The notes under the pieces were generated by a model. It saw nothing but the letters and a program-made list of their open reading frames with translations. It searched no databases and had not been told where the DNA came from. The translations under genes were made by a program, and so were the position numbers. From Myxococcus eversor (lineage in GTDB: Bacteria > Myxococcota > Myxococcia > Myxococcales > Myxococcaceae), in NCBI RefSeq assembly GCF_010894455.1, contig NZ_JAAIXY010000033.1:45653-109652 (forward strand): 64,000 bases of DNA. Reading direction: 5' to 3'. The stretch's first letter is position 1; each line of letters opens with the position of its first letter. This document shows positions 8,432-17,330 of this stretch, in pieces.

Positions 8432-11023
8432 TCAGGGGTTGAGCTTCCAGGGCACCGTCACGGCGGGCTGGAAGCAGTGCACGTTGGCCTGGCTGCCCGC
8501 GCCCAGTTCCTGCACCACGCCCGCGCCATACCCTTGCGTCTGGCACCACCGGCTGACCTCCAGCTTGGAGTCGGTGGAGCTGAAGTTGCCCGCGCCCGAC
8601 GCGGGGCCGAGCAGGTCCTTGCCCACGTCCTGGATGAGCCCGGAGTTGAAGCAGCCCACCCAGGGGCGCGACGTCACCTCGAATATCTGCCCCGTGCTCC
8701 ACCCCAGGCTGTTGCACCAGCGGTGCACGGCGGCGGAGCAGTCGAAGCTCTGCGCGACGCGCTCGTCCACGCAGCCGGCGTGCTTGCGCGCCAGCTCCTC
8801 GAAGGTGACGCCCAGGCTCTCATGCTGGATGGGGGCACACGCCACCGTCACGTCCGTCGTCGTGGCGCCGGCCAGCGCGCCCAGCAGGGAGATGGGCGGA
8901 CGGTTTCCGATGAGCTGCTGAATCGTCTGGTAGGTGTTGGTGGTGGTGGCCAGCGCGTCGTGGGCGCCACGTTGCGCGCAGACGCGGTGCATGGCGGACG
9001 AACATGCCAGCGTGCCCAGGGCCGCGTGGGTGTTGCAGGCGGGCTGCTGCTGGCTCATCCCGAACTGGCCCGCGGAGGGAGTCTCCTGGATGGCCTCGTC
9101 GCGACAGTCCGCGCCGTGTGAGGACATGCAGACGGAGCGGGCGGAGCGCGCATGGGAGAAGAAGCGCACTTCGTCGATGGCACCTCGGAAGGAGCCCTCG
9201 CCATTGGTGGGGCAGGCCTGCGTGTTCAGCACGTTGCCCGCGCCAATGGCGAGCGCGCCGGTGGCCAGCCTGAACGTGCCCGTGGCGACGGGCAGCGCGC
9301 GCCCGGTGGGCACGCCGTTGACGTACTCACCGAAGACGCCGGTGACGCCGTCCCAGGTGTAGGCCAGATGGGTCCACGCGCCGAGGGGCAGCGCGGGGCT
9401 CCGGCCCAGGCGCACGCGCGTGCCGTTGATGACGAAGGACATCTGCACCGTGTTGTCGGACTCGTAGATGAGGTCCAGCGCGTTGCCCTTCTGGAGCAGG
9501 TACCGGTAGGGGTTCCCCGTGGTGCAGCCGGTGTGGATGCCCGTGTCCGGGCGGACCGCGAGCTGCACGGTGAAGCCCCGCGCGAAGCCTCCCACGCCGG
9601 GCCGGGTGCCAGAGGCGTCCGTCAGGTTCACCGTGAGCGCCCCGCCGCCAGGGACGACGAGCGCCTTGCCCTTGCCGTGCGGTTCCCACAGCGAGCCGGA
9701 CGTCGGCTGCGTCACCGCGTTGCCCGCGGAGATGGAGGCGGTGCCCACCAGCGTGCCCGTGTGGAAGTTCCCGGACAGGTCCGGGGTGCGCGTCAGGTCA
9801 TACGCGCCCGCGCGTGTCACCAACTCGTTCATCGGCAGGGAGAGCACGTGGAAGGGGTCCACCAACTCGCCGATGTCCACCTCGTTGTAGTCCCCCGTGT
9901 TGCTGCCGAAGAGCGCGAGCACGTCATGTGTCTTGGTGACGGGCAGGTAGTGGCTCTCATTGCTGGAGCCCGGCGGGAAGTTCTGCTCCGGCGCGCGCTC
10001 CTGCTCCAGGTTCCACATGGGGCCCGAATAGAAGAGGTGGGCGATGTCGCTGCGGTCCGTGTTGATGGCGCCATCGATGTGGTACGCCGTCCAACCCGTC
10101 TCCGCGCCGATGAGGCTGACGGCCTCTCGTCGCGCTCCGTCCGTGTAGATGACGCCGGTGTATGTGACGTTGCGCCCCTCGTGGTCCACCCAGGCGTAGG
10201 CGGCTCGGATGAGCGGCCCGGACGTCGTCTCACCGAAGAGCTCGCCGGTGGAGGCCTTCAGCTTCTGCCACGAGAGCGGGTAGCGCTTCACGCCCGCGGT
10301 GGTGTCGCTGTACATCATGGAGAGCGGGCGCGGATTGCTCCACCCCGTGGCCGCGCAGGGCGTGGCGTTGTACGAGTACATCAGGTGGTCGATGCCGCCG
10401 TCGTTGGCGGGGCTGCCCTGATAGATGAGCAGCCGGCCGTCGGAGGTCATCGTCGGCTCGATGCCCCGGATGCTCGCGCCGGTGACGGTGGTCAGATATT
10501 CCAGGTTGCCGGTGGTGAACGAGGAGATGTCCGCCTGCGGCGTGAAGGGCTGCGACACCCGGATGTCCACCGGACGCCGGCGGAAGCGGTTGGGCCCGTT
10601 GAACATCTGCGAGTCGAAGAGGAAGGGCTGGTACACCGTCAGCCCTCCCGACAGGACATAGGGCTGGGCCGGGTTGGTGAAGCAGAACGCCAGCGCGTTC
10701 TCTCCGTTCGTCACCTGGGTGCTGCGTCCAGCAGAGAAGGCCGCGGAGAAGCTCGGCTTGCCTTGAGCGTCGTACGTCACCGCCTCCGGTCGGAACACTC
10801 GCGCCAGCCAGGTCGTCGTCGTCGTGGCGTGGTCCTCCCGGATGTTGCCCACGAAGATGCGCCCGTCGATGGTGGAGGAATGCCCGTTCGCACCGAAGGG
10901 CGTGGAGATTCGCGTGTTCACCAGGGAGGGGCGCTCAGCTGCGAGGGCCTCCGGTGCAATCAGCAGCGCGGCGAGCAGCGGCGCGAGTCGTGGAACCCGC
11001 GTCGAATTGCGTCGAGTGGACAT
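8432..11023 (-). CDS. Secreted LamG-domain protein with C-terminal Cys repeats
   Basis: The product has 863 residues. ATG 11023 is preceded by AGGAGG and starts a clear signal peptide (hydrophobic LAPLLAALLIAPEALA, cleavage after ALA). Residues about 30-440 form a beta-rich region with repeated short blocks, possibly propeller-like, that I cannot place. A concanavalin/LamG-like domain follows at about 450-630 (WTHLAYTWDG, FRGAIDEVRFFSHARS). The tail (675-861) carries three degenerate copies of a unit of the form hydrophobic-x-R-W-C-x3-G-x3-G...V-x-C-F: CSSAMHRVC, CSAAVHRWCNSLGW and LEVSRWCQTQGY. These suggest small disulfide-stabilised modules. The protein is likely extracellular or surface-bound, and carbohydrate binding is inferred from LamG. 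Convergent with the class V enzyme. Confidence 0.75.
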   Translation of the reverse strand: MSTRRNSTRVPRLAPLLAALLIAPEALAAERPSLVNTRISTPFGANGHSSTIDGRIFVGNIREDHATTTTTWLARVFRPEAVTYDAQGKPSFSAAFSAGRSTQVTNGENALAFCFTNPAQPYVLSGGLTVYQPFLFDSQMFNGPNRFRRRPVDIRVSQPFTPQADISSFTTGNLEYLTTVTGASIRGIEPTMTSDGRLLIYQGSPANDGGIDHLMYSYNATPCAATGWSNPRPLSMMYSDTTAGVKRYPLSWQKLKASTGELFGETTSGPLIRAAYAWVDHEGRNVTYTGVIYTDGARREAVSLIGAETGWTAYHIDGAINTDRSDIAHLFYSGPMWNLEQERAPEQNFPPGSSNESHYLPVTKTHDVLALFGSNTGDYNEVDIGELVDPFHVLSLPMNELVTRAGAYDLTRTPDLSGNFHTGTLVGTASISAGNAVTQPTSGSLWEPHGKGKALVVPGGGALTVNLTDASGTRPGVGGFARGFTVQLAVRPDTGIHTGCTTGNPYRYLLQKGNALDLIYESDNTVQMSFVINGTRVRLGRSPALPLGAWTHLAYTWDGVTGVFGEYVNGVPTGRALPVATGTFRLATGALAIGAGNVLNTQACPTNGEGSFRGAIDEVRFFSHARSARSVCMSSHGADCRDEAIQETPSAGQFGMSQQQPACNTHAALGTLACSSAMHRVCAQRGAHDALATTTNTYQTIQQLIGNRPPISLLGALAGATTTDVTVACAPIQHESLGVTFEELARKHAGCVDERVAQSFDCSAAVHRWCNSLGWSTGQIFEVTSRPWVGCFNSGLIQDVGKDLLGPASGAGNFSSTDSKLEVSRWCQTQGYGAGVVQELGAGSQANVHCFQPAVTVPWKLNP

Positions 11024-11048
11024 GAGGGCCTCCTGGCATGGAGTTCTG

Positions 11049-11054
11049 ACTATA
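11049..11054 (-). promoter_or_regulatory. Possible -10 box for the LamG gene
   Basis: TATAGT on the minus strand (five of six consensus bases) lies 25 bases upstream of the chosen start. No convincing -35 box is seen 16-18 bases further up, so this is only a weak call. Confidence 0.3.
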
Positions 11055-11181
11055 CTTGAATTACTGGGTGGGATATGGATTGCACCAGGGTGGCTGCGTG
11101 CGCGGCATTTCCGTGGACGGAGGACGTCGCCGACACCGCTGGAAGGGGAGGGAGTCGGTGGGTTGGTCAGGCGGGGGTGCG

Positions 11182-11210
11182 TTGACAAGGTCGATGGTGC
11201 CGGGCATCGT
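11182..11210 (+). promoter_or_regulatory. Candidate sigma-70-type promoter of the sulfate operon
   Basis: A perfect TTGACA (11182-11187) is followed after 17 bases by CATCGT (11205-11210), matching three of six -10 bases. Transcription would begin near 11217 and leave a leader of about 190 bases before the porin start. This lies in a gene-free stretch of 387 bases (11024-11410) between the divergent LamG and porin genes. Confidence 0.4.
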
Positions 11211-11349
11211 GGTGAGACTTCATGGCCCGGCTGCTCACCCACGCTTGTTGCTGCTGTCACGCACCTGCGGTGGGCGCCTGTCGACCCTTGGCCTGATAAC
11301 CCTGGGTTGAGCTGGTTCGAAGAGCCCACCATCCGCGAGGAGGTGGGCT
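11211..11349 (+). promoter_or_regulatory. Structured 5' leader of the sulfate operon
   Basis: Two clean hairpins are visible. One is GGTGAG (11211-11216) pairing with CTCACC (11234-11239). The other is AGCCCACC (11323-11330) pairing with GGTGGGCT (11342-11349), followed by TTTCGGCTTTCTGG. The second resembles a weak intrinsic terminator 60 bases before the porin start and could act as an attenuator. The sequence does not match the SAM, cobalamin or SAH riboswitch cores I know. Regulatory function is inference. Confidence 0.35.
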
Positions 11350-11410
11350 TTCGGCTTTCTGGCTCCCGAGTCCACCGTCCATCGCGTTCCTCTCGCAGTC
11401 GAGGTCACGC

Positions 11411-12721
11411 ATGGCAGTTTTCACACCACACCGACTCTCCATCCTCGCCGCGGGCCTGGCCTGGCTGCTCGCGCCGCACGCGGTGGCACAGACGCCGGCA
11501 CCCGAAGCGCCTCCCGCCGCGCCGTCACCGACGCCGGGGGGCGTCGCCGTCAAGGCCACCCCCGAGGGCATCTCCGTCTCGTCCGCCGACAAGGCGTTCC
11601 TGCTGAAGCTGCGGGGCTACATCCAGATGGATGGCCGCTTCTTCGAGAGCAAGGCGGACCGGCCGGGCTCCACCACGCTGCTCATCCGGCGCGCGCGTCC
11701 ACTTCTGGAGGGGACGCTCTTCAACCTGTTCGACTTCCGGCTGCTGGCGGACTTCGCGGCCAACGCGCCGCTGCTCTGGGATGCGTACCTGGAGTACCGC
11801 CCCAGCAAGGCGGTGCGCGTGCGGGTGGGCAAGTTCCGTCCTCCGGTGGGGCTGGAGCGCAACCAGTCCGGCATCAACACGCTCTTCGTCGAGCGCGCGC
11901 TGCCCACGGACCTGGTGCCCAACCGGGACGTGGGGGTGATGGTTCACGGCGACCTGTATGACGGCACTCTGAGCTACGCGCTGGGGGCCTTCAACGGCAC
12001 GGCGGATGGCGCCAGCGCGGACACCAACCTGGACGACAGCTTCGACCTGGCCGCGCGCCTGTTCGCGCATCCGTTCCGGGCCACGAAGCTCAAGCAGCTC
12101 TCCGGCTTGGGGCTGGGCATCGCCGCGTCGCGCGGACAGCAGTTCGGCTCGGCGTCCACCACGGGCGAGGCGCCGCTGCGCACCATGGGGCAGCAGACGT
12201 TCTTCATCTTCCGGACGGGCACGGGAGCGGGGGAGACGGTGATTGCGCACGGTGAACACGTGCGGCTGTCGCCCCAGGGGTATCTCTACCTGGGCCCCGT
12301 CGGCGCGATGGCCGAGTACGTGTCGTCCACGCAGGAGGTGAACCTGGGAGCGCGGCACGCGCGGCTGCGCTTCGAGTCGTGGCAGGCCAGCGCGTCATAC
12401 GTCCTCTTCGGGGGCAAGGCGTCCTATGACGGCGTCAAGCCCACGGACCCGCTGGGCGCGGAGGCGGGCGGCTGGGGCGCGGTGGAGTTGGGCGCGCGCT
12501 ACGCCTCGCTCCATGTGGACCCGGATGCCTTCTCCATCTACGCGGACCCCACGCGCTCGGCCCGCAACGCGCGAGGGTGGGGCGCGGTCGCCAACTGGTA
12601 CCTCAACAGCAACGTCCGTGTGGCCACGTCCTTCGACCACACGAGCTTCGATGGCGGCGCCGTGGACGGCGACCGCATCCCCGAGGATGTCGTCATGTCC
12701 CGCTTCCAGGTGAGCTGGTGA
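11411..12721 (+). CDS. OprP/OprO-like anion-selective outer-membrane porin
   Basis: The 436-residue protein has a signal peptide (ILAAGLAWLLAPHAVAQ), a short Pro/Ala linker and then an amphipathic beta-strand pattern to the end. The phosphate-selective porin O/P family is recognised from FLLKLRGYIQMDGRFF, the LIRRARPLLEGTLF block, YLEYRPSKAVRVRVGKFRPPVGLE and the terminal strand (MSRFQVSW) ending in an aromatic residue. GAGG lies 7 bases before the ATG. As first gene of the operon with a sulfate-binding protein and CysTWA, it most likely carries sulfate or thiosulfate across the outer membrane rather than phosphate; that is inferred from context. Confidence 0.85.
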   Translation: MAVFTPHRLSILAAGLAWLLAPHAVAQTPAPEAPPAAPSPTPGGVAVKATPEGISVSSADKAFLLKLRGYIQMDGRFFESKADRPGSTTLLIRRARPLLEGTLFNLFDFRLLADFAANAPLLWDAYLEYRPSKAVRVRVGKFRPPVGLERNQSGINTLFVERALPTDLVPNRDVGVMVHGDLYDGTLSYALGAFNGTADGASADTNLDDSFDLAARLFAHPFRATKLKQLSGLGLGIAASRGQQFGSASTTGEAPLRTMGQQTFFIFRTGTGAGETVIAHGEHVRLSPQGYLYLGPVGAMAEYVSSTQEVNLGARHARLRFESWQASASYVLFGGKASYDGVKPTDPLGAEAGGWGAVELGARYASLHVDPDAFSIYADPTRSARNARGWGAVANWYLNSNVRVATSFDHTSFDGGAVDGDRIPEDVVMSRFQVSW

Positions 12722-12732
12722 AAGGCCCCGCA

Positions 12733-13761
12733 ATGCGCTTCCCTCTCCGGCTGTCCCTGCTCGTCCTGTTCGCCCTGGGTGGTTGTTCGAAGTCCGGGAG
12801 CGAGTCCGCTGCCCCGAGCACCGTCACGCTGCTCAACGTCTCGTATGACCCGACGCGGGAGCTGTACGCGGACGTCAACGCCGCCTTCGCGAAGCATTGG
12901 GAGACGACTCACGGACAGAAGGTCTCCATCAAGCAATCCCATGGCGGCTCCGGCAAGCAGGCGCGGGCCGTCATCGACGGGCTCGACGCGGACGTCGTCA
13001 CGCTGGCGCTGGCCTACGACGTGGACATGCTCCACGACAAGGCGTCGCTCATCCCGGAGGGCTGGCAGACGCGGCTGGCGAACAACAGCGCGCCGTACAC
13101 GTCCACCATCGTCTTCGTGGTGCGCAAGGGAAACCCCAAGGGCATCAAGGACTGGGACGACCTGGTCCGAGAGGGCGTCGCCGTCATCACCCCCAATCCG
13201 AAGACGTCCGGCGGCGCGCGCTGGAACTACCTGGCCGCGTGGGGCCATGCCCTGCGCAAGCCCGGTGGCACCGAGGAGTCCGCGCGGGCCTTCGTGGCCG
13301 CGCTGTTCCGCAACGTGCCCGTGTTGGACTCGGGAGCCCGGGGCGCCACCACGACCTTCGCGGAGCGTGGACTGGGCGACGTGCTCATCGCCTGGGAGAA
13401 CGAGGCCTTCCTGCTGACGGACGAGGTGGGCAAGGAGCGCTTCGAAATCATCGTCCCGTCGACGAGCATCCTCGCCGAGCCTCCCGTGGCGGTGGTCGAC
13501 CGCAACGTGGACAAGCGCGGCACCCGCGCGGTGGCGGAGGCGTATCTCCAGTTCCTCTACTCGGAAGAGGGGCAGCGGCTCGCGGCGAAGCACCACTACC
13601 GTCCCCGCTCGGAGGAGGTGGCGTTGAAGCAGGGGGCGCGGTTCCCCAAGGTGACGCTCTTCACCATCGACGAGGTCTTCGGTGGCTGGCGCAAGGCGCA
13701 GGCGGCCCACTTCGATGACGGGGGCGTGTTCGACCGCATCTACGTCCCCCAGGCGCATTGA
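12733..13761 (+). CDS. sbp: Sulfate ABC transporter substrate-binding lipoprotein
   Basis: The 342-residue protein begins with a lipoprotein signal (LLVLFALGGC, lipobox LGGC), so it should be membrane-anchored. The mature part is the Sbp/CysP family: LLNVSYDPTRELY at the start, QSHGGSGKQARAV, DADVVTLALAYDVD, and TPNPKTSGGARWNYLAAWG. Sbp (sulfate) and CysP (thiosulfate) are close, so the exact anion is open. ATG 12733 has AAAGG upstream. An in-frame GTG at 12718 overlapping the porin stop (GTGA) would add five residues and is an equally coupled alternative. Four bases separate it from cysT. Confidence 0.92.
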   Translation: MRFPLRLSLLVLFALGGCSKSGSESAAPSTVTLLNVSYDPTRELYADVNAAFAKHWETTHGQKVSIKQSHGGSGKQARAVIDGLDADVVTLALAYDVDMLHDKASLIPEGWQTRLANNSAPYTSTIVFVVRKGNPKGIKDWDDLVREGVAVITPNPKTSGGARWNYLAAWGHALRKPGGTEESARAFVAALFRNVPVLDSGARGATTTFAERGLGDVLIAWENEAFLLTDEVGKERFEIIVPSTSILAEPPVAVVDRNVDKRGTRAVAEAYLQFLYSEEGQRLAAKHHYRPRSEEVALKQGARFPKVTLFTIDEVFGGWRKAQAAHFDDGGVFDRIYVPQAH

Positions 13762-13764
13762 GCC

Positions 13765-14607
13765 ATGGGCTCGCTCACTCGCCGCCATGTCCTGCCCGGC
13801 TTCAAGCTGTCGCTGGGCTTCACCTGGGCCTATGTCGGGCTGCTCGTCCTCATTCCGCTGTCCAGCCTGTTCCTCAAGACCTTCTCGCTGACGTGGCTCC
13901 AGTTCTGGGAGACGGTGACGGCGCCCCGGGCGCTCGCCGCATACCGGCTCAGCTTCGGCGCGTCGCTGTCGGCGGCGCTGGCGAACGTCGTCTTCGGGCT
14001 CCTGGTGGCCTGGGTGCTCGTGCGCTACCGCTTCCCGGGCCGCTCGCTGGTGGAGTCGCTGGTGGACCTTCCCTTCGCGCTGCCCACCGCGGTGGCGGGG
14101 CTGACGCTCACCACGCTGTTCTCCGCGAAGGGCTGGTACGGCCAGTACCTGGAGGCGTGGGGCTTCAAGGTGGCCTACACCTCCGTGGGCGTGGCCGTGG
14201 CGCTGACCTTCATCGGCCTGCCCTTCGTGGTGCGCACGGTGCAACCCGTGCTGGAGGACATCGACGTGGATGTGGAGGAGGCGGCGGCCACCCTGGGCGC
14301 GACGCCGTGGCAGACCTTCGCGCGGGTGTTGTTCCCGGCCATCTTCCCCGCGCTGCTCAGCGGCTTCACGCTGGCCTTCGCGCGGGCGCTGGGGGAGTAC
14401 GGCTCCGTCGTGTTCATCTCCGGCAACATGCCGCTGCGCACGGAGATTGTTCCGTTGCTCATCGTCACCAAGCTGGAGCAGTACGACTACGCGGGCGCCA
14501 CGGCCATCGCCGTCGTCATGCTGATGGCGTCGTTCCTCCTGCTGCTCGTCGTCAACGTGCTCCAGCGCTGGAGTCATCGCCGGCTGGAAGCCAGGGCGGG
14601 GGCGTGA
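13765..14607 (+). CDS. cysT: Sulfate ABC transporter permease CysT
   Basis: The 280-residue inner-membrane permease has about six hydrophobic helices. The ABC-contacting EAA loop reads EEAAATLGATPWQTF, followed by ARALGEYGSVVFISGNMP, which is characteristic of CysT/CysU sulfate and thiosulfate permeases. It pairs with CysW to form the transmembrane channel. Its stop codon overlaps the preferred GTG start of cysW (GTGA), indicating translational coupling. Confidence 0.95.
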   Translation: MGSLTRRHVLPGFKLSLGFTWAYVGLLVLIPLSSLFLKTFSLTWLQFWETVTAPRALAAYRLSFGASLSAALANVVFGLLVAWVLVRYRFPGRSLVESLVDLPFALPTAVAGLTLTTLFSAKGWYGQYLEAWGFKVAYTSVGVAVALTFIGLPFVVRTVQPVLEDIDVDVEEAAATLGATPWQTFARVLFPAIFPALLSGFTLAFARALGEYGSVVFISGNMPLRTEIVPLLIVTKLEQYDYAGATAIAVVMLMASFLLLLVVNVLQRWSHRRLEARAGA

Positions 14608-15464
14608 CGGACATGTTCGCTCCGACGATACATCTGCCCCGACGCAAGACGCGGACGCTGGAGGGCTCACCGTGGGTCCGGTGGACGCTCATCACCGTGG
14701 CGCTGGGCTTCCTGGCCGTCTTCCTCGTCGTTCCCCTGGTCGCCGTCTTCACCTTCGCGTTCCAGAAGGGATGGGAGGCGTACCTGGCCGCCATCACCGA
14801 GCCGGAGGCGCGCTCCGCCATCGTCCTGACGTTGACGGCGGCGGCCATCGCGGTGCCGCTCAACCTCGTCTTCGGCCTGGCGGCGGCGTGGCTCCTGGCG
14901 CGGTTCCGCTTCCGGGGGCGCGCGTTGCTGCTGACGCTCATCGACCTGCCGTTCAGTGTGTCCCCCGTCATCGCCGGGCTCATCTTCGTGCTGCTCTTCG
15001 GACGACAGGGCTGGCTGGGCCCGTTCCTGTCCGAGCATGACTTGCACGTCATCTTCGCCGTGCCGGGAATCGTGCTGGCCACGGTGTTCATCACCTTGCC
15101 CTTCGTCGTGCGGGAGGTGCTGCCGGTGATGCAGACGCAGGGCAGCGACGAGGAGGAGGCGGCGCTCACGCTGGGGGCGAGCGGCTGGCGCACCTTCCTT
15201 CGCGTCACGCTGCCGAAGGTGAAGTGGGGTGTGCTCTACGGCGTCATCCTCTGCAACGCGCGGGCGATGGGGGAGTTCGGAGCCGTGTCGGTGGTGTCCG
15301 GGCACGTGCGCGGCGTCACCACCACGCTGCCGCTGCACGCGGAGATTCTCTACAACGAGTACGACTTCGCGGGAGCGTTCGCCGTGGCGTCGTTGCTCAC
15401 GCTGCTCGCGCTCGTGACGCTGGTGCTGAAGAAGTACGTGGAGTGGAGGAGTGAGGCGTCATGA
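14604..15464 (+). CDS. cysW: Sulfate ABC transporter permease CysW
   Basis: The product has 286 residues from GTG 14604, which overlaps the cysT stop; ATG 14613 (three codons later) is the alternative. Six hydrophobic helices are seen. The EAA loop reads EEEAALTLGASGWRTF, and NARAMGEFGAVSVVSGHVRG is typical of CysW. It forms the sulfate channel with CysT. Its stop overlaps the ATG of cysA (ATGA), so the three transporter genes are translationally linked. Confidence 0.95.
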   Translation: MTDMFAPTIHLPRRKTRTLEGSPWVRWTLITVALGFLAVFLVVPLVAVFTFAFQKGWEAYLAAITEPEARSAIVLTLTAAAIAVPLNLVFGLAAAWLLARFRFRGRALLLTLIDLPFSVSPVIAGLIFVLLFGRQGWLGPFLSEHDLHVIFAVPGIVLATVFITLPFVVREVLPVMQTQGSDEEEAALTLGASGWRTFLRVTLPKVKWGVLYGVILCNARAMGEFGAVSVVSGHVRGVTTTLPLHAEILYNEYDFAGAFAVASLLTLLALVTLVLKKYVEWRSEAS

Positions 15465-16525
15465 GCATCATCGTCGAGCAGCTCACCCGGCGGTTCTCCC
15501 CGGGCGGCAGTCCCGCCGTCTCGGACGTCTCGTTCCACGCGCCCGCGGGCGCAATCACTTCCCTGCTGGGGCCGTCCGGCGCCGGCAAGTCCACGCTCCT
15601 GCGCCTCATCTGCGGGCTGGAAATCCCGGACGTCGGTCGCGTCCTCATCGACGGCGTGGACTGTACGTCGCTGCCCGTGCAGCAGCGCAACGTCGGTGTC
15701 GTCTTCCAGAGCTACGCCCTGTTCCGGCACATGACGGTGCGCGAGAACATCGCCTTCGGACTCAACGTGCGGAAGCTTCCTCGCGCGGAGGTGGAGGCGC
15801 GCGTGGACGAGATGCTGCGCCTGGTCCAGTTGGAGGCGCTCGGCGAGCGCCATCCAGGGCAGCTCTCCGGCGGTCAGCGCCAGCGGGTGGCCTTCGCGCG
15901 CGCGCTGGCCATCCGCCCCCGGGTGTTGCTGCTGGACGAGCCCTTCGGCGCGCTCGACACGCGGGTACGCGAGGAGCTGCGCGAGTGGCTCCATCAACTC
16001 CATACGCGCACCGGTCTGACGACGCTGCTGGTGACGCATGACCAGCAGGAGGCCTTGGAGATTTCGCAGCACGTGGTGGTGATGAGTGATGGGCGCGTGG
16101 CGCAGGCGGGCTCGCCGGAGGACATCTATGACCGGCCCGCGTCACCCTTCGTCGCGTCGTTCATCGGCGGGGCGAGCGTCCTGCGCGGTCGCGTCCTGGA
16201 GGGCAGGGCATCGCTGGGCTCGCTGGCGCTGACCGTGCCCGCCGCCGCGCGTGAAGGGGAGGCGGTGCACGCCTTCGTCCGGCCCCACGACATCAAGCTG
16301 GCCCGCTCCGTCTCCACGGAGGGCGTCACGCCCTTCACGGGCAGGGTGCAGCGCTTCAAGCCCGTGGGCGGCTTCGTGAAGGTGCTCCTGCGCATGCCCT
16401 CCGGGGACGAGGTCACCGTGCAGGTGCCTCGCTCGGAGTTCGACGCGCTCGGCGTCGTGGAAGGGGACGCGGTGCGCGCCGATGTGCTCACCGCCTCCGT
16501 GTTCGTGGGGGACTACGCCATCTGA
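15461..16525 (+). CDS. cysA: Sulfate/thiosulfate import ATP-binding protein CysA
   Basis: The 354-residue ABC ATPase shows Walker A GPSGAGKST at 37-45, a Q-loop in VVFQSYALF, the signature LSGGQRQ at 135-141, and Walker B LLLDEP with D159/E160, followed by the H-loop in LVTHDQQEAL. A C-terminal TOBE-like domain (from about 240, HAFVRPHDIKLAR) is as expected for CysA. It energises CysT/CysW import of sulfate loaded on the binding lipoprotein. It is the last gene of the operon, and the convergent membrane gene ends 16 bp downstream. Confidence 0.95.
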   Translation: MSIIVEQLTRRFSPGGSPAVSDVSFHAPAGAITSLLGPSGAGKSTLLRLICGLEIPDVGRVLIDGVDCTSLPVQQRNVGVVFQSYALFRHMTVRENIAFGLNVRKLPRAEVEARVDEMLRLVQLEALGERHPGQLSGGQRQRVAFARALAIRPRVLLLDEPFGALDTRVREELREWLHQLHTRTGLTTLLVTHDQQEALEISQHVVVMSDGRVAQAGSPEDIYDRPASPFVASFIGGASVLRGRVLEGRASLGSLALTVPAAAREGEAVHAFVRPHDIKLARSVSTEGVTPFTGRVQRFKPVGGFVKVLLRMPSGDEVTVQVPRSEFDALGVVEGDAVRADVLTASVFVGDYAI

Positions 16526-16541
16526 ACAAGGAGGCCTTGCC

Positions 16542-17330
16542 TCAGTGGGCCTCGATGACAGGTCGCGCGTAGGGGCTGTGCGCGGCGAGCCCCTCCGGAA
16601 TCACCACGGGCTCGCGGGGGCCCACCTTCCACGGAGGCCGCGCCTCGCCCCGGCGCTGGGCGCGGATGCAGCGCCACAGCTCGTTGGCGTAGGGCAGGAC
16701 GATGGTGGCGCCGATGCCGAGCAGGATGTTGCGCAGGTAGCCCGCCGGCAGTCGCTGTTTCTTCAGCGCGAAGCGCCACCGCCCCTTGCGTCCGCCGATG
16801 CCCCAGATGGCCAGGAACTGGTCCCAGTGCAGGCAGACGATGGAGGACACGGCCATGAAGGGCAGCACCTCCAGGAAGCTGTGCGTGTGCTGCTCGCGCG
16901 GCTCCACGTCCCGCTGGTGGTTGATGGCGTAGGCCACGTCCGCGAAGGCCGTCGCCTCGTGCACCAGCGAGTGCCCCAGCATGACGGAGAGGGTGAGCGG
17001 GTTGATCTCCATCAACAGCCCCATCATCACCGGCACGCCCACCTCGGTCATCATCAGGCAGTGGATGAGCGACTCGCCCGCGCCGCTGGTGTGCTCGATG
17101 TCCGTGCGCTTGTGCCACACCCAGTCCACCACGCCTGGCACCAGCCACGCGGGAAGCATGAAGTACAGCAGCACCCGTTGCGTCGCTGACGCCGCGTCGG
17201 TGGCTCCGGAGGGAATGCGCAGCCGGGGCCTGCGCAGATAGCCGCGCGCGGCCTTGGCCAGCTTGAACCGCCAGCTCCGGTGCCCCCAGGGCGTGGTGAT
17301 TTCCCGGAACATCGCCGCCGTGCCGCGCAT
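16542..17330 (-). CDS. Histidine-rich integral membrane protein of unknown function
   Basis: The product has 262 residues, and ATG 17330 follows GGGAGG by six bases. About five hydrophobic segments are seen between residues 50 and 215. Conserved-looking histidines sit at the ends of these segments: WHKRTDIEHTSGAGESLIH, MLGHSLVHEATAFAD, REQHTHSFLEV and LHWDQF. The spacing recalls membrane di-metal oxygenases and hydroxylases, but it is not a clean match to their histidine boxes, so I do not assign an activity. It stands alone, convergent with cysA and divergent from the GH16 gene across a 193-bp gap. Confidence 0.7.
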   Translation of the reverse strand: MRGTAAMFREITTPWGHRSWRFKLAKAARGYLRRPRLRIPSGATDAASATQRVLLYFMLPAWLVPGVVDWVWHKRTDIEHTSGAGESLIHCLMMTEVGVPVMMGLLMEINPLTLSVMLGHSLVHEATAFADVAYAINHQRDVEPREQHTHSFLEVLPFMAVSSIVCLHWDQFLAIWGIGGRKGRWRFALKKQRLPAGYLRNILLGIGATIVLPYANELWRCIRAQRRGEARPPWKVGPREPVVIPEGLAAHSPYARPVIEAH

